From NCBI GenBank assembly GCA_947455205.1, contig CANGNF010000018.1:1-64000 (forward strand): DNA of 64,000 bases, written 5' to 3'. A program made the translations under genes and the position numbers. How positions within the stretch are numbered: the first letter of the stretch is position 1; the number at the start of each line of letters is the position of its first letter. The notes below the pieces were generated by a model. It did no database searches and was not told the DNA's origin. It worked only from the letters and a program-made list of their open reading frames with translations. Origin of the DNA: Acetobacteraceae bacterium. Its GTDB lineage: Bacteria > Pseudomonadota > Alphaproteobacteria > Acetobacterales > Acetobacteraceae. Shown piece after piece: positions 10,155 through 18,513 of this stretch.

Positions 10155-10747
10155 TCGGTCGGCTCCTTCAACACGTCGGCCAGATGCGGCCAGCGCGCCA
10201 GGCTGACCGGGCTGTCCGGCGCATAGGCCATGCAGGTGCCCAGCAGCGCCGGCATCGCCGGGGGCGCCTCGGCCTGGCCGCTCGCCACCTTGGCCAGCAT
10301 CGCCTTCTCCCGCGCGCGCCGCACGGGGTAGAGGGTCTGGAACGCCACCGTCGCCATCTGGCCCAGCAACTCCCGCAGGTGGGTGCAGCCATGCACGCCG
10401 CCAACGCGCTCGGCCACCTTGCGGTTGAAGCCGGGGCCGATCTTCAGCCCGGCCAGCCGGCTGAAATTGGGCGCCGCACCGGGGCAGATGTCGTAGGGGG
10501 TGAAGTCGCTGCTGGCCTCGCAACTGTGCACCAGCATGTCCACGTCCACCACCAGGCGCAGCCACATGCCGTGGATCGGCCGCCCCGCCGGCACCGTGGC
10601 GTTGGGGTCCTCGTCGTTGTGGACCGTGGTCTTGCGGTCGGTCAGGTGGGCTTCGATGTCGAACAGGCCGTCGTCCCGCTCATAGCCGCGCAACTCGATG
10701 TCGCGCAGGTGCAGCAGCTTTCGCCCGGCCGGGGCGGAAAGGGGCAT
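10151..10747 (-). CDS. DUF2889 domain protein
   Basis: The 198-residue protein matches the DUF2889 pattern, with KLLHLRDIELRGYERDDGLFDIEAHLTDRK at the N-terminus (residues about 10-39) and a conserved HGCTHLRELLGQM segment near residue 138. The function is unknown. No signal peptide or membrane segment is seen. It is the first gene of a two-gene unit whose stop overlaps the folB-like start by four bases, which suggests a pterin- or folate-related link but does not prove it. The start at 10747 is chosen over a 17-residue upstream extension that runs toward the divergent kinase gene. Confidence 0.75.
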   Translation of the reverse strand: MPLSAPAGRKLLHLRDIELRGYERDDGLFDIEAHLTDRKTTVHNDEDPNATVPAGRPIHGMWLRLVVDVDMLVHSCEASSDFTPYDICPGAAPNFSRLAGLKIGPGFNRKVAERVGGVHGCTHLRELLGQMATVAFQTLYPVRRAREKAMLAKVASGQAEAPPAMPALLGTCMAYAPDSPVSLARWPHLADVLKEPTE

Positions 10748-10948
10748 GGCAGGCTCCCGCAGGGATGGTGCAGCGCAAAAGGGTCGCAGCCATGCCACGG
10801 CCCAGGGGCCAGGTCCAGCCGCCGCCAGCCGCCCCCTGCCGCCGCCAGCCCTGGGCCATTAACCTTGCTAACCCCAGTGTGATCGTTCGCCCCGGCGAGA
10901 TGGCTGCCCGCCTCCGGCATTGTTTGGTATTCAATGTTCTTTATAGCC

Positions 10949-10955
10949 AGGAGGG
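10949..10955 (+). promoter_or_regulatory. Shine-Dalgarno that sets a GTG start
   Basis: AGGAGGG lies four bases before GTG 10960. It decides the start of the histidine kinase, because the frame stays open for another 65 codons upstream without a comparable site. Confidence 0.7.
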
Positions 10956-10959
10956 CGCA

Positions 10960-12789
10960 GTGCCGGACGAAGCCACCCCGCCCTCGCCGGATATCAGACC
11001 CATCCAGGCGCTGGTCGAGGATCTGCCGGTGCCGACCGCGGTGCTGGAAGGGCCGGCGCATCGCATCGCCTACCTCAACCCGGCCTTCGCCCGCGTGGTC
11101 GGGCGTGACGCCGCCGACCTGCTGGGACTGCCGGCGGCCGAGGCGTTTCCGCGCCAGGCGGTACGCGGCCGGGTGCCGCTGCTGGACCTGGTGCGGGCCG
11201 AGGGCCAGCCGGTGCTGCGCCGCGCCCAGGCCCTGCGGCTACGGCCGGACGAGCCGCGCTTCTGGGACCTGGAGGCGTCGCCGATGCGCAATGGCGGCAG
11301 TGCCATCGCCGGGATCCTGCTGCAATGCCGCGACGTGACCGCGCAGCAGCAGGCGCTGCGCCAGGGGGAGGCGGCGCGCGCCACGCTGGACGCGCTGTTC
11401 GCCCATGTGCCGGAGGGCCTGGCGATCGGCGATGGCCGCCAGGCCCGGCTCAGTCGGGTCAGCGCGCATGGCCTGGCCATGGTTGGGCGCGGCGCGGCGG
11501 AGGTGCTGGGCCAGGGCGCCGAGCTGCACCCCGGCACCTGGCGGGTCTGCCGGGCGGATGGCTCCACCCCGGCGCCGGAGGAATTGCCGCTGGCCCGCGC
11601 CGCCGCGCGCGGCGAGCTGGTGCAGAACGCCTTCTGGCACCTGCGCACCGCCAATGGCGCCATGGTGCCCATTCTCTGCAACGCCGGCCCGATCCGCGAC
11701 AGCGCCGGGCGGATCACCGGCGGCATCGTCGCCTGGCGCGACATGAGCGAGGTGCGCCGCGCCGAGGCCGCGCTGCGCGCCAGCGAGGCGCGCTTCCGCA
11801 GCCTGGCCGAGGCGATGCCGCATGGCGTGTGGCAGACCGATGCCAGTGGGCGGATGGAGTACCTGAACGCCCGCTGGCGCGACTATGGCGGCACCGCCGC
11901 CGTGGCCGGCTGGGGCGCGATGCTGCACCCCGATGACGCCGGGCGCTTTGACGAGGACTGGGCCGCGGTGCGCGCCGCCGGCGCCGAGCTGGATGTGGAC
12001 GTGCGGCTGAAGCGCGCGCTGGATGGCGCCTGGCGCTGGTTCCGCGTCAAGGGCGCCCCGGTGGCGGATGCGGCCGGCGCGCTGCGCCACTGGGTCGGCA
12101 CCTGCACCGATATCGAGGATCGTCGCCAGGCCGAGGACGCGCTGCGCGAAGCGCTGGCGGCGCAGCAGATGCTGGCCCGCGAGGCCGACCACCGGATCAA
12201 GAACAGCCTGCAACTGGTGGCGGCGCTGCTGCGGCTGCAATCCGGCCGCGCCGCGGACCCACTGACCCGCGCCGAGCTGGAGGCCGCCACCGCCCGGGTG
12301 CGTGCGGTGGCGGAGGCGCACCGCGCCCTGCAGAACAGCGCCGACCTGCGCAGCGTGCAGCTGCACGACATGCTGCGCGACCTAGCCGCGGCCGCCGCCG
12401 CGCTGCACCCGGGCGCCGATATCCGGATCATCGCGCCGGAGGGGCTGAGCCTGGATGCCGAGCGCGCCATTCCGCTGGCACTGGTGCTGTCGGAGCTGGT
12501 CACCAACGCGCTGAAGCACGCCTACCCTGAAGGCCAGGGCGGCCCGGTCTACCTGATGGCCGAGGCCAGCGCCGGCCGGCTGCTGGCGGTGGTGGCGGAT
12601 GATGGCCGCGGCGCGGCCGATGGCAGCAACGCCACCGGCTCGCTGGGGGAAACCGTGGTCCGCAGCCTGGCGCGGCAGATCGGCGCCACGGTGCTGCGTT
12701 CGGCCAATGGCCGGCACGGGCTGCGGGTGGCGCTGGACCTGCCGCTGGACCCCAGTGGGGCTACGGCAGAACCTTCCCCGGGTTCATGA
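10960..12789 (+). CDS. Three-PAS sensor histidine kinase, HisKA_2 type
   Basis: This 609-residue soluble kinase has three PAS-like modules (about residues 15-125, 140-255 and 270-390), then a HisKA_2 dimerisation domain with the phospho-acceptor H411 in EADHRIKNSLQ, then an HATPase domain with N-box Asn516 in SELVTNALKHAYPE. No transmembrane segment is apparent, so it probably senses a cytoplasmic cue such as light, oxygen or redox, though no cofactor-binding Cys is evident. No response regulator gene lies nearby. HisKA_2 kinases in Alphaproteobacteria often feed the general stress response, which is inference here. Its last 29 bases overlap the convergent FAD oxidase gene. Confidence 0.85.
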   Translation: MPDEATPPSPDIRPIQALVEDLPVPTAVLEGPAHRIAYLNPAFARVVGRDAADLLGLPAAEAFPRQAVRGRVPLLDLVRAEGQPVLRRAQALRLRPDEPRFWDLEASPMRNGGSAIAGILLQCRDVTAQQQALRQGEAARATLDALFAHVPEGLAIGDGRQARLSRVSAHGLAMVGRGAAEVLGQGAELHPGTWRVCRADGSTPAPEELPLARAAARGELVQNAFWHLRTANGAMVPILCNAGPIRDSAGRITGGIVAWRDMSEVRRAEAALRASEARFRSLAEAMPHGVWQTDASGRMEYLNARWRDYGGTAAVAGWGAMLHPDDAGRFDEDWAAVRAAGAELDVDVRLKRALDGAWRWFRVKGAPVADAAGALRHWVGTCTDIEDRRQAEDALREALAAQQMLAREADHRIKNSLQLVAALLRLQSGRAADPLTRAELEAATARVRAVAEAHRALQNSADLRSVQLHDMLRDLAAAAAALHPGADIRIIAPEGLSLDAERAIPLALVLSELVTNALKHAYPEGQGGPVYLMAEASAGRLLAVVADDGRGAADGSNATGSLGETVVRSLARQIGATVLRSANGRHGLRVALDLPLDPSGATAEPSPGS

Positions 12790-14176
12790 GGCCGGCGGGG
12801 TCCACCGCCGCCTTGATCGCCTGCATCAGCGCCAGCTCTGCCCCGCCGCGCCAATCCTCCATCATGTCGGTCTTCAGCCGGCCGATGCCGTGCTCGGCGC
12901 TGAAGCTGCCGCCGAGGTCGCGCACCACCTCGTTCACCGTGTCCATGATGTCGTGGCTGCGGGCCAGGAAGGCGGCGGGGTCCATGCCGATCGGCTGCTC
13001 CAGGTTCATGTGGATGTTGCCGTCGCCCAGGTGGCCGAACGGCACCGGCCGGACGCCCGGGATCAGCTTGCGGCAGGCTTCCGAGGAGCGGCGGATCAGC
13101 TCGGGCACCTTGGAGACGGGGACGCTGACATCGTTCTTCACGCTGGCGCCCTCGCGCTTCTGCGCCTCCGGGTGTTCCTCGCGGATGCGCCAGATCGCGG
13201 CCTTCTGCGCCTCGCTCTCGGCCAGGGCGGCGTCCAGCACCTCGCCGGCCTCCATGGCCTGCTCCAGCACCGCCTCCAGCAGGTCGCGCAACCCGGCCTC
13301 GGGGCGGGAGGAGGCGAGGTCCACCAGGACGTAGTGGTCGTGCAGCCCGGCCAGCGGGTTCAGGCAGCCCTCGATATGCTTCAGCGCGAAGCCGACGCCC
13401 TCGCCCGACAGGTACTCGAAGGCGCGCACCGCGGTCTCGTCGCGGTCGCGGAAGCGCCGGAACAGGCTCAGCGCCGCGTCCTCGTCCCGCACCGCGCAGA
13501 ACGCCACGGCGCTTTCCCTGGCGCGCGGGAACAGCCGCAGGACGGCGGCGGTGATGAAGCCGAGCGTGCCCTCGGCGCCCACGAACAGATGGCGCAGCGC
13601 GTAGCCGGTATTGTCCTTGCGCAGCCGGCGGAGCCCGTTCCAGACCTGCCCGTCCGGCAGCACCACTTCCAGGCCCAGCATCAACTCCCGGGCATTGCCG
13701 TAGCGCACGGTGGTGTTGCCGCCGGCATTGGTGGACAGCACGCCGCCGATGGTCGCACTCCCCTCCGCCCCCAGGCTGAGCGGGAACAGGCAGTCGGCGG
13801 CGGCGGCGGCGTCCTGCGCCGCCTTCAGGATCACGCCGGCCTCGCAGGTCATGGTCATGTCCATCGGGTCGATGTCGCGCACCCGGTTCAGCCGGGCGAG
13901 GGAGACGACGATCTGCCGGCCGCTCTCATCCGGCGTGGCGCCGCCGACCATGCTGGTGTTGCCGCCCTGCGGCACCAGGGCCGCGCCGGCGGCGGCGCAG
14001 AGCTTCACCGCCGCGGCCAGTTCGGCGGTGCTGCCGGGGCGGATCACGCAGGGCGTGGCGCCGCGGTACAGGGCGCGCCAGTCGGCCAGGTGCGGCTCCA
14101 GGCTGGCGGCGTCGGTCAGCAGGCCACGCGGGCCAAGCAGGGCGGAGAGCTGGGTCAGCAGGGTGGTGTCGGTCAT
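12761..14176 (-). CDS. FAD-binding 2-hydroxyacid dehydrogenase (GlcD/D-lactate or D-2-hydroxyglutarate type)
   Basis: The 471-residue flavoenzyme has a PCMH-type FAD domain with VPQGGNTSMVGGA and LGAEGSATIGGVLSTNAGGN, and a C-terminal FAD-oxidase domain with FGHLGDGNIHMN near residue 385, whose His residues normally bind the substrate or metal. Family members oxidise D-2-hydroxyacids such as D-lactate, glycolate or D-2-hydroxyglutarate to keto acids. The sequence alone does not choose among these. It has no fused iron-sulfur domain. It is transcribed alone, convergent with and overlapping the histidine kinase. Confidence 0.85.
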   Translation of the reverse strand: MTDTTLLTQLSALLGPRGLLTDAASLEPHLADWRALYRGATPCVIRPGSTAELAAAVKLCAAAGAALVPQGGNTSMVGGATPDESGRQIVVSLARLNRVRDIDPMDMTMTCEAGVILKAAQDAAAAADCLFPLSLGAEGSATIGGVLSTNAGGNTTVRYGNARELMLGLEVVLPDGQVWNGLRRLRKDNTGYALRHLFVGAEGTLGFITAAVLRLFPRARESAVAFCAVRDEDAALSLFRRFRDRDETAVRAFEYLSGEGVGFALKHIEGCLNPLAGLHDHYVLVDLASSRPEAGLRDLLEAVLEQAMEAGEVLDAALAESEAQKAAIWRIREEHPEAQKREGASVKNDVSVPVSKVPELIRRSSEACRKLIPGVRPVPFGHLGDGNIHMNLEQPIGMDPAAFLARSHDIMDTVNEVVRDLGGSFSAEHGIGRLKTDMMEDWRGGAELALMQAIKAAVDPAGLMNPGKVLP

Positions 14177-14234
14177 GGCCGGGAAACTCGGGCCGATGGG
14201 GGCGCCGGGTCAATCCCATCGGCGGGCGGCGCGG

Positions 14235-14783
14235 CTATTCCCGTCGGATGCTGCCGAACACCACCCGCCCCTCGACCAGGTGCAGCCGCATCCGCACGCC
14301 CTCCAGCCCCGCGGAAAGCCGGGCGGCGGCGGTGGCCAGGCGGTGGTCCGGCGGGGCGTCGCTCAGGGCCTCCAGCCGGCCGCCGGCCAGGCGGAAGCGC
14401 CAGGCCAGGGCCGGGGTGCCGTTGCGGCCCAGCAGCAGCTCCTCGGCAAACAGGCGCGGGCGCTGCCCTGGCTCCCGCGCCAGCCAGCGGTCGGCGGCCT
14501 GGCGCAGTTCCATCGCATCGGCCTGGTCGCGCGCCGGCACCAGGCGGCTGCTGGCATGGCCGCGGCTCGCCTTCAGCGCAAAGCCCTGCGGCAGGCGGGA
14601 GAAGGCGATCTCCTCGGCCTGCTGCCACTGGCCGTAGAGCCGGGGCAGGCAGTCCGGCCCCAGCCGGCCGGCGGCGAAGGTGCGGGCGGCCAGGCGGTCC
14701 GCGGTACGGGCCAGCAGCCGGGCAAGCCCGTGCAGCTCGCCCAGCGGCGGGGTGGCGTAGGGGGGCAGGGGGGGCAGCAGCAT
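14235..14783 (-). CDS. Small TupA-like ATP-grasp candidate
   Basis: I recognise only a faint pattern here. In this 182-residue protein the segment RLPQGFALKASRGHASSRLV resembles the nucleotide-binding strand of TupA-like ATP-grasp proteins of polysaccharide loci, and MRLHLVEGRVVFGSIRRE near the end resembles their closing strand. The protein is shorter than usual members (about 250-300 residues), so it may be reduced or only distantly related. The ATG at 14783 follows a GAAGG ribosome site. Starts at 14810 or 14843 are possible. No glycan genes are adjacent. Confidence 0.5.
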   Translation of the reverse strand: MLLPPLPPYATPPLGELHGLARLLARTADRLAARTFAAGRLGPDCLPRLYGQWQQAEEIAFSRLPQGFALKASRGHASSRLVPARDQADAMELRQAADRWLAREPGQRPRLFAEELLLGRNGTPALAWRFRLAGGRLEALSDAPPDHRLATAAARLSAGLEGVRMRLHLVEGRVVFGSIRRE

Positions 14784-14885
14784 GATGCCTTCAAACCGGT
14801 TCCCCACCATGCGTTGCAGAGGTTTAGGCCGTTGAGGGGACACGCTCGGCGGCGTAAGCAGCCTGTGACATCAAGGGAGACCGCC

Positions 14886-15404
14886 ATGCCGCGCCCGACC
14901 CGCCGTGCCTTGTTCGCGACCTTCGGCGCCGTGACCGCCCTGCCGTGCCTGGCGCCTGCCCAGGCCACGGCCCAGGCGGTGCTGGAAGCCCGTGCCGGCG
15001 CCATCGTCATCACCCAGCCCTGGAGCCGCGCCGCCATGCGCGGCGGCTCCGGCGCCGCCTTCCTGACGCTGCGCAATACCGGCGCCACGCCGGACCGCCT
15101 GCTGGGCGCCAGCACCCCGGCGGCCGGCCGGGTGGAGCTGCACAGCATGGTGCGCGACGGCGAGGTGATGCGGATGCGCGAGCAACCCGCGATCGACCTG
15201 CCGCCGGGCCAGCAGGTGGTGCTGCGCCCGGGCGGGCTGCACGTGATGCTGCTGGGCCTGACCCAGCCGCTGGATCGTGGCGCGACGGTGCCGTTGACGC
15301 TCCGCTTCGAGCGTGCCGGCGAGGTGACGGTGCAGGTGGCGGTGCAGGCCGCCGGCGCGGCCGGCATGCCGGCCGCGGGCGGCGCGCACGGCCACGCGCA
15401 CTGA
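14886..15404 (+). CDS. Periplasmic copper chaperone PCu(A)C
   Basis: PCu(A)C proteins bind Cu(I) in the periplasm and help metallate the CuA site of cytochrome oxidase. The 172-residue precursor has an RR-containing signal peptide ending near ATAQA (about residue 30). The copper motif is present as HSM, a downstream Met pair in EVMRM, and HVM, matching the H-M-x10-M-x21-H-x-M pattern approximately. The C-terminus is His-rich (GGAHGHAH), a common extra copper-binding tail. An AGGGAGA ribosome site precedes the ATG. No SCO or oxidase genes are adjacent. Confidence 0.88.
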   Translation: MPRPTRRALFATFGAVTALPCLAPAQATAQAVLEARAGAIVITQPWSRAAMRGGSGAAFLTLRNTGATPDRLLGASTPAAGRVELHSMVRDGEVMRMREQPAIDLPPGQQVVLRPGGLHVMLLGLTQPLDRGATVPLTLRFERAGEVTVQVAVQAAGAAGMPAAGGAHGHAH

Positions 15405-15471
15405 GCCGGCGCGGCTTGGCAGCCCGGCCCGGCCGGGCGTAGCAATGCCCGCGGCAGAAGGAAACCGACCC

Positions 15472-16563
15472 ATGCAGACCCGTATCCCCTGCGTCATGAT
15501 GCGCGGCGGCACCAGCCGCGGTCCCTACTTCCTGCTGGACGACCTGCCGGCCGACACCGCCACGCGCGACGCGGTGCTGATCGCCGCCATGGGCAGCCCG
15601 CACCAGCTGCAGGTGGACGGCATCGGCGGCGGCAACACGCTGACCTCCAAGGTCGCCATCATTTCCCGCAGCCCGGAGCCCGATGTGGACGTGGTCTACC
15701 TGTTCGCCCAGGTGGCGCCGGACCGGCTGCAGGTGGATACCCGGCCCAACTGCGGCAACATGCTGGCCGGCGTCGGCCCCTTTGCCATCGAGGCTGGGTT
15801 GGTGCCGGTGCAGGGCGAGACGACGCTGGTCCGCATCCGCAACCAGAACACCGGGGCGCTGGTGGAGGCCCTGGTGCAGACCCCCGGCGGCGCGGTGGAG
15901 TATGACGGCACCGCCAGCATCCCCGGCGTGCCGGGCACCGCCGCGCCCATCGAGATGCGCTTCCGCCACGTTGCCGGCGCCAAGACCGGAAAGCTGTTCC
16001 CCACCGGCAACCGGCGGGACGTGATCCAGGGCGTGGAGGTCAGCCTGGTGGACTGCGCCATGCCGACCATGATGCTGAAGGCCGCCGATGTCGGCGTGGA
16101 CGCCACCTGCGCGCCGGCCGTGATCGACGGCGACAAGGCGCTGATGGCGCGGCTGGAGAGCATCCGCGTGGAAGCCGGCGCCCGCATGGGCTTCGGCGAC
16201 GTTTCTGATAGTGTGATCCCGAAGATCGCGCTGCTGGGGCCGGCGACCGACGCGCACATCACTGCGCGGTACCTGACCCCGCTGGCGGTGCACAAGGCCA
16301 TGGCCGTCACCGGCGGCATCTGCATCGCCACCGCCGCGCGCATCCCCGGCACCGTGGCGCATGATGTCGCCACGCCGGGTGGTTCGCCGGTGCAGATCGC
16401 GCATCCCTCCGGCGTGCTGGACGTGGCGCTGGAATTGGCCGGCGAGGATGATGTGGCGTGGGCCGGCGTGCTGCGCACCGCGCGCCGGCTGTTCGAGGGC
16501 AACCTGCTGGTGCCCGCGCGCGTATGGGCCGGCAAGCACAGCTACGCAAAGGCCGCCGAATGA
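15472..16563 (+). CDS. PrpF/4-oxalomesaconate tautomerase family isomerase
   Basis: The 363-residue protein belongs to the PrpF isomerase family, which includes 4-oxalomesaconate tautomerase and 2-methylaconitate isomerase. Typical motifs are PCVMMRGGTSRG at the N-terminus, GIGGGNTLTSKVAI near residue 45, and NCGNMLAGVGPFAIE near residue 90. These enzymes shift a double bond in an unsaturated tricarboxylate. The start at 15472 follows an AAGGAAA site. Its stop overlaps the ATG of a TctC binding protein, suggesting uptake and isomerisation of the same tricarboxylate-like compound. Confidence 0.85.
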   Translation: MQTRIPCVMMRGGTSRGPYFLLDDLPADTATRDAVLIAAMGSPHQLQVDGIGGGNTLTSKVAIISRSPEPDVDVVYLFAQVAPDRLQVDTRPNCGNMLAGVGPFAIEAGLVPVQGETTLVRIRNQNTGALVEALVQTPGGAVEYDGTASIPGVPGTAAPIEMRFRHVAGAKTGKLFPTGNRRDVIQGVEVSLVDCAMPTMMLKAADVGVDATCAPAVIDGDKALMARLESIRVEAGARMGFGDVSDSVIPKIALLGPATDAHITARYLTPLAVHKAMAVTGGICIATAARIPGTVAHDVATPGGSPVQIAHPSGVLDVALELAGEDDVAWAGVLRTARRLFEGNLLVPARVWAGKHSYAKAAE

Positions 16564-17525
16564 TGCTGCACCGCCGTTCGCTGATCGCCGCCACCGCCGC
16601 GCTGCCCTTCGCGGCGCGGGCGGAGGACCCCTTCCCCAACCGGGCGCTGCGGCTGCTGGTGCCCTATGCCGCCGGTGGCGGCACGGATGCCGTGGCGCGC
16701 ACCTTCGCGGCCCGGCTGGGCAGCACGCTGGGCCAGACCGTGGTGGTGGACAACAAGCCCGGCGCCGGCGGCAACATCGCCACCGAGGCCTGCGCCACCG
16801 CCAAGCCGGATGGCTATACCCTGCTGGTGGGCAACCAGGGGCCGATGGCGGCCAACCCCAGCCTGTTCCGCCGCCTGCCGGCCGACCCCGCGACCACGCT
16901 GACGCCGGTGGGGCTGATTGCCGATGCGCCGCTGGTGGTGGTGGTGGGCCCGAAGACCCGCGCCGCCACCCTGGCCGCGCTGATCGCCGAGGCCAAGGCG
17001 GCGAAGGGCGACATGACCTATGCCAGCGCGAGCAACGGCAGCGCCAGCCACCTGGCCGCGGCGCTGATGTGCCAGTTGGGCGGCTTCGAGGCGACGCACA
17101 TTCCGTTCCGCGGGGCGGCGCCGGGGCTGACCGAGGTGGTGGCTGGCAACATCGCCTTCATGGTCACCACGCTGCCTTCCGTGACCGGGCTGATCCAGGG
17201 TGGCCAGGTGCGCGCCCTGGCCGTGACCGGCACCGCCCGCGCCGCGGTGCTGCCCGATGTGCCGACGGTGGCGGAGACGCTGCCGGGCTACCGCGCCACC
17301 GCCTGGTACGGCGTGATGGTGCCGAAGGGCGTGCCGCAGCCGGTGCTGGACAAGCTGTGGACCGCGATGCGCGCCACGCTGACCAGCGCCGAGGTGGGCG
17401 AGCGCCTGCGCGGCGAGGGCGCCGAGCCCGGCACCATGGACGGCGCCGCCTTCGGCAGGTTCATTGCCGAGGAGCGTACCCGCTGGGCCGGGGTGATCCG
17501 CGCCGCCAACATCACGCTGGACTGA
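16560..17525 (+). CDS. TctC/Bug-family solute-binding protein (copy 1)
   Basis: This 321-residue periplasmic binding protein has a signal peptide with HRRSLIAATAALPFAARA and the family core VPYAAGGGTDAVAR, VVDNKPGAGGNIATE and an FRGAAPGLTEVVAG segment. Such proteins bind carboxylates or related small acids for tripartite tricarboxylate transporters. No TctA or TctB membrane genes are in the window. The ATG overlaps the PrpF stop (ATGA), and the hydrolase follows four bases after its stop, so all three are probably cotranslated. The ligand is unknown; a tricarboxylate related to the PrpF substrate is a reasonable guess. Confidence 0.92.
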   Translation: MMLHRRSLIAATAALPFAARAEDPFPNRALRLLVPYAAGGGTDAVARTFAARLGSTLGQTVVVDNKPGAGGNIATEACATAKPDGYTLLVGNQGPMAANPSLFRRLPADPATTLTPVGLIADAPLVVVVGPKTRAATLAALIAEAKAAKGDMTYASASNGSASHLAAALMCQLGGFEATHIPFRGAAPGLTEVVAGNIAFMVTTLPSVTGLIQGGQVRALAVTGTARAAVLPDVPTVAETLPGYRATAWYGVMVPKGVPQPVLDKLWTAMRATLTSAEVGERLRGEGAEPGTMDGAAFGRFIAEERTRWAGVIRAANITLD

Positions 17526-17529
17526 GCCG

Positions 17530-18459
17530 ATGAGCGTGACGCTGGCCCGCTGGGGCAGCTTCCATGTCGGTGGCCAGCGCGTGCTGGTGGCTGGCCAGCC
17601 GCCGCGCCAGGTGCAGTTCGCCCCCGGCAACCCGCCGACCCCGGTGGACCCCAACGGCACCTACCTGGTGGGTGGGCTCTATGCCCAGTTCATGCAGCCG
17701 GCGCCGGTGCGCGGTGCCCACCCCATGCTGTTCTGGCATGGCGGCGGGCTGACCGGCGTCACCTGGGAATCGACGCCGGATGGCCGTGACGGCTGGCAGC
17801 ACTTCTTCCTGCGCCAGGGCTGGACCACCTATGTCTCGGACGCCGTGGAGCGCGGCCGCAGCGGCTGGAGCATGATCCCCGAGCAGTTCGGCGGCGAGGC
17901 CGTCTACCTGCCGGCCGAGAACCCCTGGCCGCGCTTCCGCTTCGGCCCGCGCATGGGGGAGGCCTTCCCCGGCCAGCAATTCCCGGTGGAGGCGTATGAC
18001 AACTTCATGCGGCAATGCGTGCCGCGCTTCACCACCACCGACGAGCCGACGCTGGAGGCCTACCTGGCGCTGCTGGACCGCGTTGGCCCCTGCGTGCTGG
18101 TGGGGCACAGCCAGGCCGGGCAATTCGCCTGCCGCGCCGCCGCCGCCCGGCCGGGGCTGGTGCAGGCCATGGTGCTGGTGGAACCGGCGGCGGTGATGCA
18201 GCCGGAGGCGCTGGCCGACGTGCCCATGCTGCTGGTCTATGGCGACTACATCGAAGGCGATGACCGCTGGCCCGCCATGCGGGCGCGCGGCCTGGCCTTT
18301 GCCGCCGCGGTGCGGGCTGCCGGCGGCCAGGCGGAGGTGATCGACCTGCCCGCCGCCGGGCTGCACGGCAACAGCCACATGGTGATGATGGACCGCAACA
18401 GCGACCAGGTGGCGGCGCTGGTGCAGGCCTGGCTGGTGCGCCAAGGGCTGTGGGGCTGA
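17530..18459 (+). CDS. Alpha/beta hydrolase (esterase type)
   Basis: The 309-residue protein has the alpha/beta-hydrolase oxyanion segment LFWHGGG near residue 75 and the nucleophile elbow GHSQAG near residue 195. LLVYGDYIEGDD probably contributes the acid, and GNSHMVMMDRNSDQ the His. No clear signal peptide is present. It is the third gene of the PrpF-TctC-hydrolase unit and may release an acid from an ester before or after uptake. The family is close to esterases annotated in carboxylate clusters. The substrate is not predictable from sequence. Confidence 0.82.
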   Translation: MSVTLARWGSFHVGGQRVLVAGQPPRQVQFAPGNPPTPVDPNGTYLVGGLYAQFMQPAPVRGAHPMLFWHGGGLTGVTWESTPDGRDGWQHFFLRQGWTTYVSDAVERGRSGWSMIPEQFGGEAVYLPAENPWPRFRFGPRMGEAFPGQQFPVEAYDNFMRQCVPRFTTTDEPTLEAYLALLDRVGPCVLVGHSQAGQFACRAAAARPGLVQAMVLVEPAAVMQPEALADVPMLLVYGDYIEGDDRWPAMRARGLAFAAAVRAAGGQAEVIDLPAAGLHGNSHMVMMDRNSDQVAALVQAWLVRQGLWG

Positions 18460-18470
18460 GGTTGTGGCGC

Positions 18471-18513
18471 TGAGGCTGCGAGGCCGGGCTGCGCGCCCGG
18501 CCCGTCGGCCTCA
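18471..18513. terminator. Hairpin between convergent hydrolase genes
   Basis: GGCCGGGC (18482-18489) pairs with GCCCGGCC (18495-18502) around a five-base loop, and an outer TGAGGC/GCCTCA stem (18471-18476 with 18508-18513) extends it. It fills the 51-base gap between two convergent genes and reaches into the stop codon of the minus-strand gene. No T run is present. Confidence 0.45.

Noticed and set aside
10921-10948. A/T-rich patch before the histidine kinase as a sigma-70 or EcfG promoter
   Set aside because: The only -10-like TTTATA lies almost on the ribosome site, with no partner box at normal spacing and no GGAAC-CGTT pair.
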